Assembly (NCBI GenBank): GCA_028671895.1
Contig: CM053813.1
Span: 17,066,001-17,130,000 of the forward strand
Origin: Oenanthe sinensis
Taxonomy: Eukaryota > Streptophyta > Magnoliopsida > Apiales > Apiaceae
Length of the DNA: 64,000 nt
Direction: 5' to 3'
Each line of letters starts with the position of its first letter. Within the stretch, counting starts at the first letter, position 1. A program made the translations under genes and the position numbers. Below the pieces are notes generated by a model, which had not been told where the DNA came from, did no database searches, and saw nothing but the letters and a program-made list of their open reading frames with translations. Below, one piece after another: positions 55,783 to 64,000 of the stretch.

Positions 55783-58307
55783 TGATGTTTGGGCCCGGCA
55801 TCAATAATTTTCTTTTTCTTTTCAGATACAGAAGGCTTTTCCTTGTTCCCATCAGGGGCATCCATCTTGACTTTGTCTTTTCCCTTGTCAACCTTGACTG
55901 GTTTGTCAGGTTTGGGAGTAGACTGGTCACTCCTAACTTTAGGAGGACTTGAAGTCTTAGCCTTTGACCCAGCATGCTTTTTCTTACCACTACTAAATGT
56001 ATGTTCAACAGATGCACTAGCAGTATTCATCAAACTAAAATAAGCATGCATGATGTTTACAGCACATGGCATACAATTAGGATTATTGCATTTGGCATGA
56101 TTTGCATACATGTTAGGCAAAGCAGTAGTTGCAGGCATGGTATTACAACCAACAGGTTTTTCTTCCTCTACATAGGATGGGCAATAGTAAGACAAATGAT
56201 CAGTTTGATTACAGATATAGCATGCCTTCCTAGCTCGTGTAGATGTAAATACAGATACAGGTTCAGTTTTAACTATCCCTACAGGTGTTTTCATTTGGTC
56301 TGACCCTGCTACCCATTGTTTATATGACACTGTCTTAGCCTCCTTGGTTCCTACACCTCTCTTAGCATAAGCAATCTTACTCGCTCTATTAGAAGTTGTA
56401 GGTTCTACTACTTTTTCTTCTGAATCTTTTTCCATTTTAATCTCATGTTCAATTTTAATAGCAACAAGATCTATGGTCCTAGGCTCAAACTGCTTAAAGA
56501 TAGGTTTTCTCACATTCACTAGAACCTCAGGCACATCTTCTTTGACTAACACTGGCTCTAACAACTCAGCAGCCCTATTTTTCTTTTTCTGTGTGTAGTC
56601 AAGTCCTATGTTTACTTTTTCATTTTTACTCTTGCCTGCCAGTTTCATGTACATGTCCCTTTCTACGAAAACTTTATTAGCTGTTTCTTTAAAAGTTTGA
56701 CATGTTATTTTAAGCTCAACTAATTCATTTTTAAGTTCTTCGTTAAGGTCTTCCCTAATCTTAAACTTGTGTTCTAAAACGTCTACCTGATTCGTTAACT
56801 GCCTTTCTGTAGTTTCTCCTGATTCTAATTCCTCTACCCTGGCCTCGAGAAGTCTATTTTTAAGGGAGAGTTTCGCATTTTCCTCATTAACAGCGATTAG
56901 ATTCAGTTGGAGATTGTACATGTCTTTAGTCATGGCAGCTAATTCATTTTGGTACTCAGAAATAGACATTTCATTTACGGTTAGAATTGGTACCTCTGAT
57001 TGTTCTGAAGATCTTGCCATTAAAGCGAAGTTGCATAGCTCCTGATCTTCATCTTCATCAGACTCGTCCCAACCCTTCCCTTTAGTCACAACATACGCTC
57101 GGCTTTCCTTCTGTTGCTTGCTAACCAAGGCATCATATTTCTTTTTCAGATCAGCATATGATTCATTGGGATGAACGTATTTAGGCTTCTTGCACTCTGT
57201 TGCAAAGTGCCCCAATTCATTGCAGTTGTAGCATCTGAACTTGTTCTTGTCTACCAGGTTAGGTATGTAGCCACTACCAGATGTGCTACCTCGACCGCTG
57301 TAACTTCCCCGACCACTTACACTACTGCCTCTACTGCTGCTGCCTCTTCGGCTGAAAGAACTGCCAAATCGTCCTTTACCTCTTCTTGACTTCCTGAAGC
57401 TGATATGAGCAAATTCTCGAGCAATACAAGCATATGACTTCTCTTCTAATTTGTCCAGCTCTTCAAGGGTATAGTATTCATCCTCACTTTCTTCGGATAG
57501 ATCTTTAATGTCTAATACCACCCTTTCAAGATTAGCAGTTTTCAATGAGACAGCTGCAAGTACCTTTACAGCAGACTCTTCAGCTACAAGTCCAGACTCA
57601 CTTACCGCTTTGTATTCTCCACTATTGTAGGATCTTCTTTTGTCATTTTGTTCCTGCTCCAGCTCGTAGGTCTTTAAAACACCATACAGCTTTTCGAGAG
57701 AAGTATTTTTCAAGTCTCTTGACTTTCGAATGGCAGTGATCCTGTGTTCCAGATGTTTAGGCAAATTCAAGAGAAACTTGATATTTGAATCTGCCAGTGG
57801 ATAGACTTTATCTCTTATACTCAGCTCGATAAACAATTTACTGTAACGTTTGTAAACATCCGCTACACTTTCTCCTCGTTCGCATCTGAACGATTCATAT
57901 TCAGATATCAGAATGCGCTTGTGATTATCTCTAACTTCCTCGGTCCCCTCCATCACTACAGCCAGTTTATCCCATATGGCTTTAGCTGTTTTTAATCCCT
58001 TTATCTGAACATAGTACTCTGAGTCTAGGGATTCAATTATGACGTTGCGTAACGACGCATCCATACCAACCAATTCTTTATCTGCGGCTGAAAACTCCAT
58101 TTCCTCTTTAGGAACAGACCGGGATGATATTAGTATCCCTCCTTCCATTCGCTCTGGCTCAATTTTCATGGGTATGTATGGACTGTTCTCCAATATTCTC
58201 AAGTATACCTTGTTTATTGATTCAAGGTAGGCTTTCATCCTTCCGGTCCATTCGTCATAATGTTGTGCATCAAACGGAGGTATCTTAAATCTGTGTGCGG
58301 CGGCCAT
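55761..58307 (-). CDS. Element B gag, intact 848-aa ORF
   Basis: Starts at ATG 58307 (MAAAHRFKIPPFDAQHYDEW), the first ATG after the primer-binding site. The N-terminal 250 residues are the copia UBN2 gag (capsid) domain (IKGLKTAKAIWDKLAVVM, ERGESVADVYKRYSKLFIEL, KLYGVLKTYELEQEQND). An Arg/Gly/Ser-rich stretch (RRGKGRFGSSFSRRGSSSRG, about residue 310) precedes a CCHC knuckle CYNCNELGHFATEC. A long coiled coil follows (about 460-560), then a second knuckle-like motif CYICNQTDHLSYYC and a Lys-rich tail ending KHHWVPKNA. Most copia gags are about 300-450 residues, so this is a long form with an added coiled coil and second knuckle. It is the only intact large ORF in the window. Expected role: RNA-packaging particle in the cytoplasm. 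Confidence 0.93.
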   Translation of the reverse strand: MAAAHRFKIPPFDAQHYDEWTGRMKAYLESINKVYLRILENSPYIPMKIEPERMEGGILISSRSVPKEEMEFSAADKELVGMDASLRNVIIESLDSEYYVQIKGLKTAKAIWDKLAVVMEGTEEVRDNHKRILISEYESFRCERGESVADVYKRYSKLFIELSIRDKVYPLADSNIKFLLNLPKHLEHRITAIRKSRDLKNTSLEKLYGVLKTYELEQEQNDKRRSYNSGEYKAVSESGLVAEESAVKVLAAVSLKTANLERVVLDIKDLSEESEDEYYTLEELDKLEEKSYACIAREFAHISFRKSRRGKGRFGSSFSRRGSSSRGSSVSGRGSYSGRGSTSGSGYIPNLVDKNKFRCYNCNELGHFATECKKPKYVHPNESYADLKKKYDALVSKQQKESRAYVVTKGKGWDESDEDEDQELCNFALMARSSEQSEVPILTVNEMSISEYQNELAAMTKDMYNLQLNLIAVNEENAKLSLKNRLLEARVEELESGETTERQLTNQVDVLEHKFKIREDLNEELKNELVELKITCQTFKETANKVFVERDMYMKLAGKSKNEKVNIGLDYTQKKKNRAAELLEPVLVKEDVPEVLVNVRKPIFKQFEPRTIDLVAIKIEHEIKMEKDSEEKVVEPTTSNRASKIAYAKRGVGTKEAKTVSYKQWVAGSDQMKTPVGIVKTEPVSVFTSTRARKACYICNQTDHLSYYCPSYVEEEKPVGCNTMPATTALPNMYANHAKCNNPNCMPCAVNIMHAYFSLMNTASASVEHTFSSGKKKHAGSKAKTSSPPKVRSDQSTPKPDKPVKVDKGKDKVKMDAPDGNKEKPSVSEKKKKIIDAGPKHHWVPKNA

Positions 58308-58848
58308 TTTAATAAAGTTTAAAATTAAGATAATACACTTTTCAAATTACAATAAATTGTATTTACTTGAAAAATTGATTATCACACTTTAAATATCCAA
58401 CACTTAATATCCAATGGGTTTTGCACTTAAGATTCAAGCAAGTTAGTTCTAATCACAGGAACAGTAGCAGGGTCCACCAGTTTTTCAAGTCCAAACAAAA
58501 AAGTTGTCCACTTTCTAGTTGATAGTAGTTCGAATATGTCCTTTTTTTTGTTCAGTCAAACAGTTGATTCAAGTTACCTAGTCAACCAATTAAATATTCT
58601 TTTATAACCAGATTTTTGACCACAAGAAAACCCACAAAGCTCTAAAGTACAACGTTTTAGAATGTTGTACAAATATTCCTTACACCATGACTCAGAACTT
58701 TTTAGATCTATGAACTTTTCAAGGAGACACAAATAAAAGCTTTCGGCACAAACTTCAAAAAAAATTGGATCTGGGATTTTCAAGAACCAACTCAAACAAC
58801 ACGGTAGGATCTCTGTTAGATGGGTTTAACAGTAGCTCTGATACCAAT
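58308..58848 (-). other. Element B leader and primer-binding site
   Basis: The minus strand TGGTATCAGAGC (58846-58835) starts two bases after the 5' LTR and is a perfect initiator tRNA-Met complement. The remaining 525 bases to the gag ATG hold no convincing ORF. Confidence 0.9.
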
Positions 58849-60038
58849 TGTTAGGTCCAAAGTGTTGTAGAGGGGGGGGGGGTGAATACAACTTTTAAAA
58901 GTAATGAGAGAATATATAAATATGCAGGTAATAAATGATGACACAGAATTTCAAGAATATATCATTATATTCATTGAGGAATTTGCTACAACATTCATAA
59001 AAGCATCATGATCAGTTGAACAATAAATACAGCAATTAAAGCTTGATTCAACTGATCCTCTCTCTCACTATTATTTTACAGTAAATGCTCTCTCTTGAAA
59101 TATATCGTAGAAAATACAGAGATGGATAAAAATCTATATATTTTTTTACAAATGAAAACAAAGTGCTGCTTTTATAATGTCGTGTAGTCTTGATCTTGTC
59201 GTTTTTGTGTACGTGGCCCAATCAGGACTCGATAACAAAAAGTACTTTCCCAACCACTCTGGATCAACCGTTCACAATAAACCACTTGTCCCTTGAACAT
59301 TAAATGCTACATATCGACCCGCATCTCGATCTCGGTCTGGACCCATCTCGATCTCGATCTAGGTCGACAATCTCGATCTCGATCTCGATCTGTGAGAATA
59401 TCGATCTCGATCTATGAGAATCTCGATCTCGATCTGTAAGAATATCGATCTCGATCTTGATCTGCCGTGGATCGAGATTTGCCTTAGCAAATATGCACTC
59501 ATCCAATATTGACTTTCTTTAGTGACTAATTGTGGATTAATCTTTATGAGCAAGTTTCCCTAGCTTCTTCAATTTCTTTTCCTCACTCAATTTAAATGAG
59601 ATCTTCTATTACTGACATAAACTTGCCTCCAATGTCCTGACACTTGATGCAATGGTCTGGTTCATAAGTGACTAGTCTTGTAGGGGTTCTTCGTTTCTGA
59701 ATGTCAGTTCTCATTTGTTGATTAACCTTTACATTATCCAGTTGTTGAGATACACCACATGAAATCACTTTGGTCTTCTTGATACTTCTTTGACATTAAT
59801 TTGATTCTTCATTAGATAAGTTAAGGCATGAGCAATACTGAGATTGAACTTCTTCTCACTTAGGCATTCTTGATTAACCAAATTAGTTACTTGTAGTTAC
59901 CAAGTATCATTACCATTTCTTCAGTTGATTGATTCCATGTGCTTCTTCAGTTTCCCTTGTTTTGCTGTTGTTTTATCTCTTACTTAGTTGAGTTACATAG
60001 TAATTAAGTGTTACAAGTTAGTACACCTATGCCTTTCA
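58849..60038 (-). repeat. Element B, 5' LTR
   Basis: 1,190 bp, matching 45388-46574. The G run is 11 bases (58872-58882), TATA box TATAAAAG on the minus strand at 59169-59176, and the GATCGAGAT cluster at 59314-59480 with one extra CGATCT unit relative to the other LTR. Confidence 0.95.
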
Positions 60039-61952
60039 GAGGCGTTTGTGAAATGTCTAACTTCTGACAAGCTAGGACCTAAATCAGAAAAATGTAATTT
60101 TATAGGATACCCAATTGAAACAAAGGGTTATTCTTTCTATAATCTTTCAGAGAACAAAGTGTTTGTTGCTCGAACTGCAGTGTTCCTTGAAAGAGAAATG
60201 TTGTCTAAGAAAGACAGTAGGAGGATAATAGATCTCGATGAAATTCGAGACCCACATGATAACATTGAACCAATGGGGAAACCTGAGCAAAATGTACAAG
60301 AAAACAATATTACTCAGGAAACACAGGTTATTCGTAGGTCTGGTATGATTCGCCATGAGCCCGAGAGATATTATGGATTTCTCTTGACTCAAGATGGTGA
60401 TGTGATTCTTGTGGATGAAGATGAGCCTCTCATGTACTAAGACGCTATGAACACTCCAGAATCTAAGAGATGGCAGGATGCCATGAAATCTGAGATGGAA
60501 TCCATGTATACTAATCAAGTATGGACTTTGGTTGATCCACCTAAAGGGGTAAAACCTATAGGGTGCAAGTGGATTTTCAAAAAGAAGACCGACATGGATG
60601 GTAATGTACAGACCTATAAAGCACGATTGGTGGCAAAAGGTTTCAAGCAAATTCATGGTATTGACTATGATGAAACTTTTTCACCAGTGGCTATGGTCAA
60701 GTCCATCAGGATTTTGCTTGCTATAGATGCTTACCATGACTATGAAATCTGGTAAATGGATGTCAAAACTGCTTTCTTAAATGGGAGCCTTGAAAAAGAT
60801 GTGGATGTGTATATGACAGAACCTGAAGGGTTTGTTGATCCAAAGAATGCTGAAAAAGTATGTAAGTTGCGTCGATCCATTTATGGATTGAAACAAGCCT
60901 CAAGGAGATGGAACATTCGTTTTGATGAAACTGTCAAAGAGTTTGGGTTTATTCAAAATGAAGATGAACCATGTGTTTACAAGAAGGTAAGTGGGAGCAA
61001 TGTGGCATTCCTAGTATTATATGTTGATGATATATTAATAATAGGGAATGACATTCCTTCTTTACATGCTGTTAAGACTTGGTTGAGTAAGAATTTCTCA
61101 ATGAAAAACTTAGGCGAAGCGGCCTATATTTTAGGTATCAACATCTATAGAGATAGATCAAGAAGAATGATCGGCCTAAGTCAGAGTACATACATTGATA
61201 AAGTTTTGCATCGATTTCGGATGCAAAATGCTAAAAGGGGATTTGTCCCTATGTCTCATGGGATATCGATCTCAAAAGATAACAGTCATAAATCATTGGA
61301 TGATAAGGACCGTATGAGTAAAGTTCCATACGCTTCAGCTATTGGTTCCATAATGTATGCAATGATATGTACTCATCCTGATGTCTCGTATGCTTTGAGC
61401 ATTACTAGTCGATACCAGTCTAATCCAGGTGAAGGTCACTGGACAGCAGTCAAGAATATTCTTAAGTACTTGAAGAGGTCTAAAGATCAATTCTTGGTAT
61501 ATGGAGGAGAAGATAAGCTGGTTGTAAAAGGTTACACTGATGCTAGTTTCCAGACAGACAAGGATGATTCGATTTCTCAGTCTGGGTTTGTGTTTTGTCT
61601 AAATGGAGGTGCTGTAAGATGGAAAAGTTCAAAGCAAGAGACGATTGCCGATTCTACAATGGAGGCTGAGTATATTGCTGCCTTTGAAGTAGCCAAGGAG
61701 GCTGTTTGGATTCGTAAATTTATTGCAGGTCTTGGTGTGGTTCCTTCAGTCACAGATCCGATAGATTTATACTGCGATAAAAATGGAGCCATTTCGCGGG
61801 CTAAGGAACCAAGGTCTCATTCTCGAAAAAAGCATATACTCAGACGATATCATCTTCTTCGAGAGATTAATAATCGAGGGGATATACATATATGTATAGA
61901 GCATATAAACGATAACATTGTAGATCCACTGACCAAGACTTTGTCACAATAG
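60039..61952 (+). pseudogene. Element C pol, second part: integrase end, RT, RNase H
   Basis: Continues the integrase cut at 45387 in the same frame (CNFIGYPIETKGYSFYNLSE). RT follows with WTLVDPPKGVKPIGCKWIFK, YDETFSPVAMVKSIRILLAI, MDVKTAFLNGSLEKDV, SIYGLKQASRRWNIRFDE and the catalytic LYVDDILIIG (61018-61047). RNase H shows DADASF-like GYTDASFQTDKDDS, then STMEAEYIAAFEVAKEAVWI and DLYCDKNGAI, ending DPLTKTLSQ with a stop at 61950. Only two in-frame TAA stops interrupt it (60438 and 60753). Each could come from CAA by a C-to-T change. Otherwise it is well preserved for an element with about 5% LTR divergence. Confidence 0.93.
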
Positions 61953-62010
61953 AAGCACGAAGGTCATACTAGTTCCATGGGTATTAGATACAAGAGAGAT
62001 TGGCTCTAGT

Positions 62011-62023
62011 ACAAGTGGGAGAT
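62011..62023 (+). other. Element C polypurine tract
   Basis: ACAAGTGGGAGAT directly before the TG of the 3' LTR, the common form in this copia lineage. Confidence 0.85.
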
Positions 62024-62999
62024 TGTTAGTATTGGTGTTCTAAAGACAATACTTTTAATGTTTTCTTGAAAACAATTATGTTATGTGATTATTTAATTAA
62101 TATTTATTATATCTTTTTTACTGCATCATAAATTGAAAGAATAATAAATGTCCTTGGAATTTTAATACGTAATATATGTCTTTAAGTATGTGACTTAAAA
62201 ATGAGATTATATGAATAATATTTTATTCCTAAAATTCCGTAGTCAAGTATTATTATTTAAGGACAATAATAATAATAATGCAATAAGACTAGTATGTTTG
62301 TTGACAGATGACCACATCTCATTGGTCATAGGTATGGTGATACTAAAGTCAAGAACATAAATGTATGTATCAATACATGACACTGGAAAGACCCGCCGTG
62401 AAATTCTACATGTTAATAAGTGTCATAAGAAATCTCACAGTGATAATGATGTAATGATCCTCTGACTTGAAATCATTATATTTCTATACGAGAATTAATA
62501 TACTTTGAGTACACTCAAAGTTACCTTTAACCGGGTAATGATAAAGGTGGACATTGGCTATGCTATGAATCGTATGATGAATATGAATGATAGATATAGG
62601 ATTTAACCCTCCAATTCTAAGAGTGATATTATTGGTCTCTTGATTGAGTGGGACTATGAAATGCATGACCATGCTCAAATATTGATTTGTTTAAATAGTC
62701 TACTCATTGATCAAGGAAACCAAGATTAAACATTGAAGAGGATGACATTATACATGCCTCGAGTTTGATCTATAATATAAGGTTAAAGAGATTATATTAC
62801 ATGGAACATTATTCATGAAATGTTTAATTGAATCATCAATTATTATTGTTACTTGGGTAGCAATGATGTATTACTAGATGTCGCTCATTGTTTATTATTT
62901 TATTATTGGACATTAAAATTATTGCCAACGTAATAATAACCTAAAAGGTCATACACAAATAACGTCAAAACGGAGATTTATTTAAATTACGAATTTAGA

Positions 63000-63262
63000 T
63001 ATATTATTATTATTAATTCGAATTTAATTATTGAATTAATTAAGTGGAACTTGATTAATTATATTAGAATTCAGATTTAATAAGAATTATTATTAATTAG
63101 AATTTAATTATTGAATTAATTAAGTGAGACTTGATTAATTATATTAGAATTAGGATTTAATAAGAATTAGGATTTAATAAGAATTATTATTAATTCGAAT
63201 TTAATCATTGAATTAATTAAGTGGAACTTGATTAATTATATTAGAATTCGGATTTAATAATA
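63000..63262. repeat. Three tandem units of about 85-97 bp in the 3' LTR of C
   Basis: Each unit contains AATTAAGTGGAACTTGATTA (or GTGAGACTT in the second) and ATATTAGAATTCxGATTTAATAA. Starts are near 63003, 63088 and 63183. A short GGATTTAATAAGAATTA duplication lengthens the second unit. Confidence 0.8.
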
Positions 63263-63428
63263 ATAATAACACAAAATCATAATGGGTTTTGGAAACCACA
63301 TGGATTAGGGTTAGGCCCAAAATCTCTCTATCCCCTATATATACATAATGATGTATAGTATTAGGGTTAATCACCAGATTTCATTTTTAGAGAAAAAACC
63401 TAGCTGCTCAACATCAAGAAAGGCTAGA

Positions 63429-63430
63429 GA

Positions 63431-63489
<59 letters not shown>
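63429..63489. repeat. (GA)n microsatellite downstream of the TATA box of C
   Basis: About 25 GA units, in the expected 5' untranslated part of the LTR. The minus-strand ORF through it is an artefact of the repeat. Confidence 0.9.
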
Positions 63490-63490
<1 letters not shown>

Positions 63491-63756
63491 AACAATTTGC
63501 TAGTACCGACTCTGGTGATAGTAGGACGATCGAGCATTCATGTGGACTTCTTTGGAGAGCAGATCTTTTCAACAAAGGGCTGCTGTGATTCATCTTTTCT
63601 GGACCTTTATTAAATAGCATACGGAAAACTTTATTAAGGTACAGACTTCTTCACCATAATCATCCAAAGTTATACATGGATCCTGCGATAGGGTTTCATT
63701 TTTTATTGTTTTACGTTATATCTGCTATTTTTTCATGCTCGAAACCCTACACGGAT

Positions 63757-64000
63757 AAATCAATTAGGTTCAAGAAAATTAGTAAGAAAAATAAACGGGA
63801 CACGGTTCGGGAAATATATCTTTCATATATAAACCTAGAGGGGTGCTACACCCAGTTAAAAATATAACTGGCTTCCAAAGAACAAATTAGTTCTTTGCTA
63901 CTAACACAAAAATATAAGGCTCAGTTCCTATACAAATATATCTAAATTAGTACAAGAAAAAATTGAGTCCGTAGGGAGTGATATCTAGGAGCCCCGAGCA
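63757..64000 (-). repeat. Element D, right (5') LTR, second part
   Basis: Continues the LTR cut at 40566. AATTAGGTTCAAGAAAATTA, then AAATAAACGGGACACGGTTC and GTGCTACACCCAGTTAAAAA align with 29030-29140 of the left LTR. It runs off the window end, so the end of D and its target duplication cannot be seen. Confidence 0.88.

Larger units (their letters stand above)
45388..60038 (-). mobile_element. Element B: youngest, Sirevirus-like LTR retrotransposon, 14.65 kb
   Basis: A full-length minus-strand element flanked by a perfect 5-bp duplication. The 5' LTR is 58849-60038 (1,190 bp), the 3' LTR 45388-46574 (1,187 bp), with about 21 substitutions between them by eye (about 1.8%). Inside are a primer-binding site, an intact 848-codon gag, pol with a few stops, a spacer with LTR-like promoter signals, a 1,385-codon 3' ORF with eight premature stops, and a polypurine tract. 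It is the last insertion of the D-C-B stack. It has both cis signals and an intact gag, so it could be mobilised in trans, but it is not autonomous. Confidence 0.95.
40567..63751 (+). mobile_element. Element C: Ty1/copia LTR retrotransposon interrupted by B
   Basis: A plus-strand copia element flanked by a perfect 5-bp duplication cggat (40562-40566 and 63752-63756). Without B it is about 8.5 kb: 5' LTR 40567-41650, primer-binding site, long leader, gag, pol, polypurine tract, 3' LTR 62024-63751. B entered the integrase gene at 45387. The 5' LTR is about 640 bp shorter than the 3' LTR. It lacks the extra 3' ORF and its RT differs clearly from A, B and D, so it is a separate copia lineage. Confidence 0.92.
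62024..63751 (+). repeat. Element C, 3' LTR (full length)
   Basis: 1,728 bp, TGTTAGTATTGG...CGAAACCCTACA. It holds three diverged tandem units, a TATA box (TATATATA, 63336-63343) and a (GA)n tract (63429-63489) just downstream, matching U3 and early R. These parts are missing from the 5' LTR. Confidence 0.92.
28862..64000 (-). mobile_element. Element D: old Sirevirus-like LTR retrotransposon hosting C and B
   Basis: The left (3') LTR is 28862-30589. The right (5') LTR starts at 40407, is interrupted at 40566 by element C, and resumes at 63757, running off the window end. The internal part has badly decayed gag, protease, integrase, RT and RNase H in minus-strand order, then a spacer and a 3' region. 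The sequence next to the 3' LTR (CTCCCCCTATTTGATTGT, then GAGGATAACTCAACTAAC) is nearly the same as in element B, so D and B are related. LTR divergence is about 8% over the 160 bp I could compare. It is inserted in a PPR pseudogene. Confidence 0.82.

Noticed and set aside
55755..55805. Programmed -1 frameshift site between gag and pol of B
   Set aside because: Gag and pol overlap by 22 bases in the -1 relation, but no X XXY YYZ slippery heptamer in the zero frame was found in the overlap. The mechanism of pol expression stays open.
63414..63620. Minus-strand ORF with a long Ser-Leu repeat
   Set aside because: Translation of the (GA)n microsatellite in the LTR of C.
1..64000. tRNA, rRNA or microRNA genes
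   Set aside because: I saw no cloverleaf with A and B boxes, no rRNA words and no convincing long hairpin. The tRNA-Met-like words are primer-binding sites.

Overview
This window is repeat-dominated nuclear DNA of a flowering plant, probably a eudicot. There are no bacterial-style operons, the sequence is AT-rich, and almost everything recognisable belongs to Ty1/copia LTR retrotransposons inserted into one another. The only host-gene material is a small five-exon GARP (G2-like MYB) gene or pseudogene on the minus strand (16255-17239) and scrambled remnants of a pentatricopeptide-repeat (PPR) gene (20313-20472, 27541-27745, 28666-28861). I cannot name the species from sequence alone.

Layout. 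An old degenerate plus-strand copia element (G; 1-764 and 12838-13830) is split inside its integrase domain by element A (765-12837, minus strand). A is a 12 kb Sirevirus-like element with two 548-bp LTRs, gag, pol and a long extra 3' ORF. From 13.8 to 20.3 kb lie an LTR-like remnant with a minisatellite, the GARP locus, a fragment of a D-family LTR and AT-rich repeats. At 20473-24575 is element E (minus), a copia element that kept its 3' LTR but lost its 5' end. E is joined directly to F (24566-25530), an RT/RNase H fragment of a Sirevirus-like element. After AT-rich DNA and the PPR pieces, a four-layer stack begins. Element D (minus, from 28862 past the window end) sits in the PPR remnant. 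Element C (plus, 40567-63751) sits in the right LTR of D. Element B (minus, 45388-60038, 14.65 kb, youngest) sits in the integrase gene of C.

Target-site duplications and LTR divergence support this order. B has a perfect 5-bp duplication (gaggc) and LTRs differing at about 2% of sites by eye. C has a perfect duplication (cggat) and roughly 5%. A has a decayed duplication and about 8%. D has about 8% over the 160 bp that can be compared.

A and B share one plan: LTR, gag with a CCHC knuckle, pol in the order protease-integrase-RT-RNase H, a non-coding spacer, then a 3' ORF of about 1,400 codons with an acidic linker and a coiled coil. Most interesting is that in both elements the spacer before the 3' ORF carries the same family-specific motif cluster plus TATA box as that element's own LTR. 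This looks like a second, LTR-like promoter dedicated to the 3' ORF. The best other signals are a perfect heat-shock-element array next to a TATA box in the LTR of E, a set of eight premature stops in B's 3' ORF all one C-to-T step from Gln or Arg codons, and the GARP locus that is intact with one splice acceptor and broken with another.
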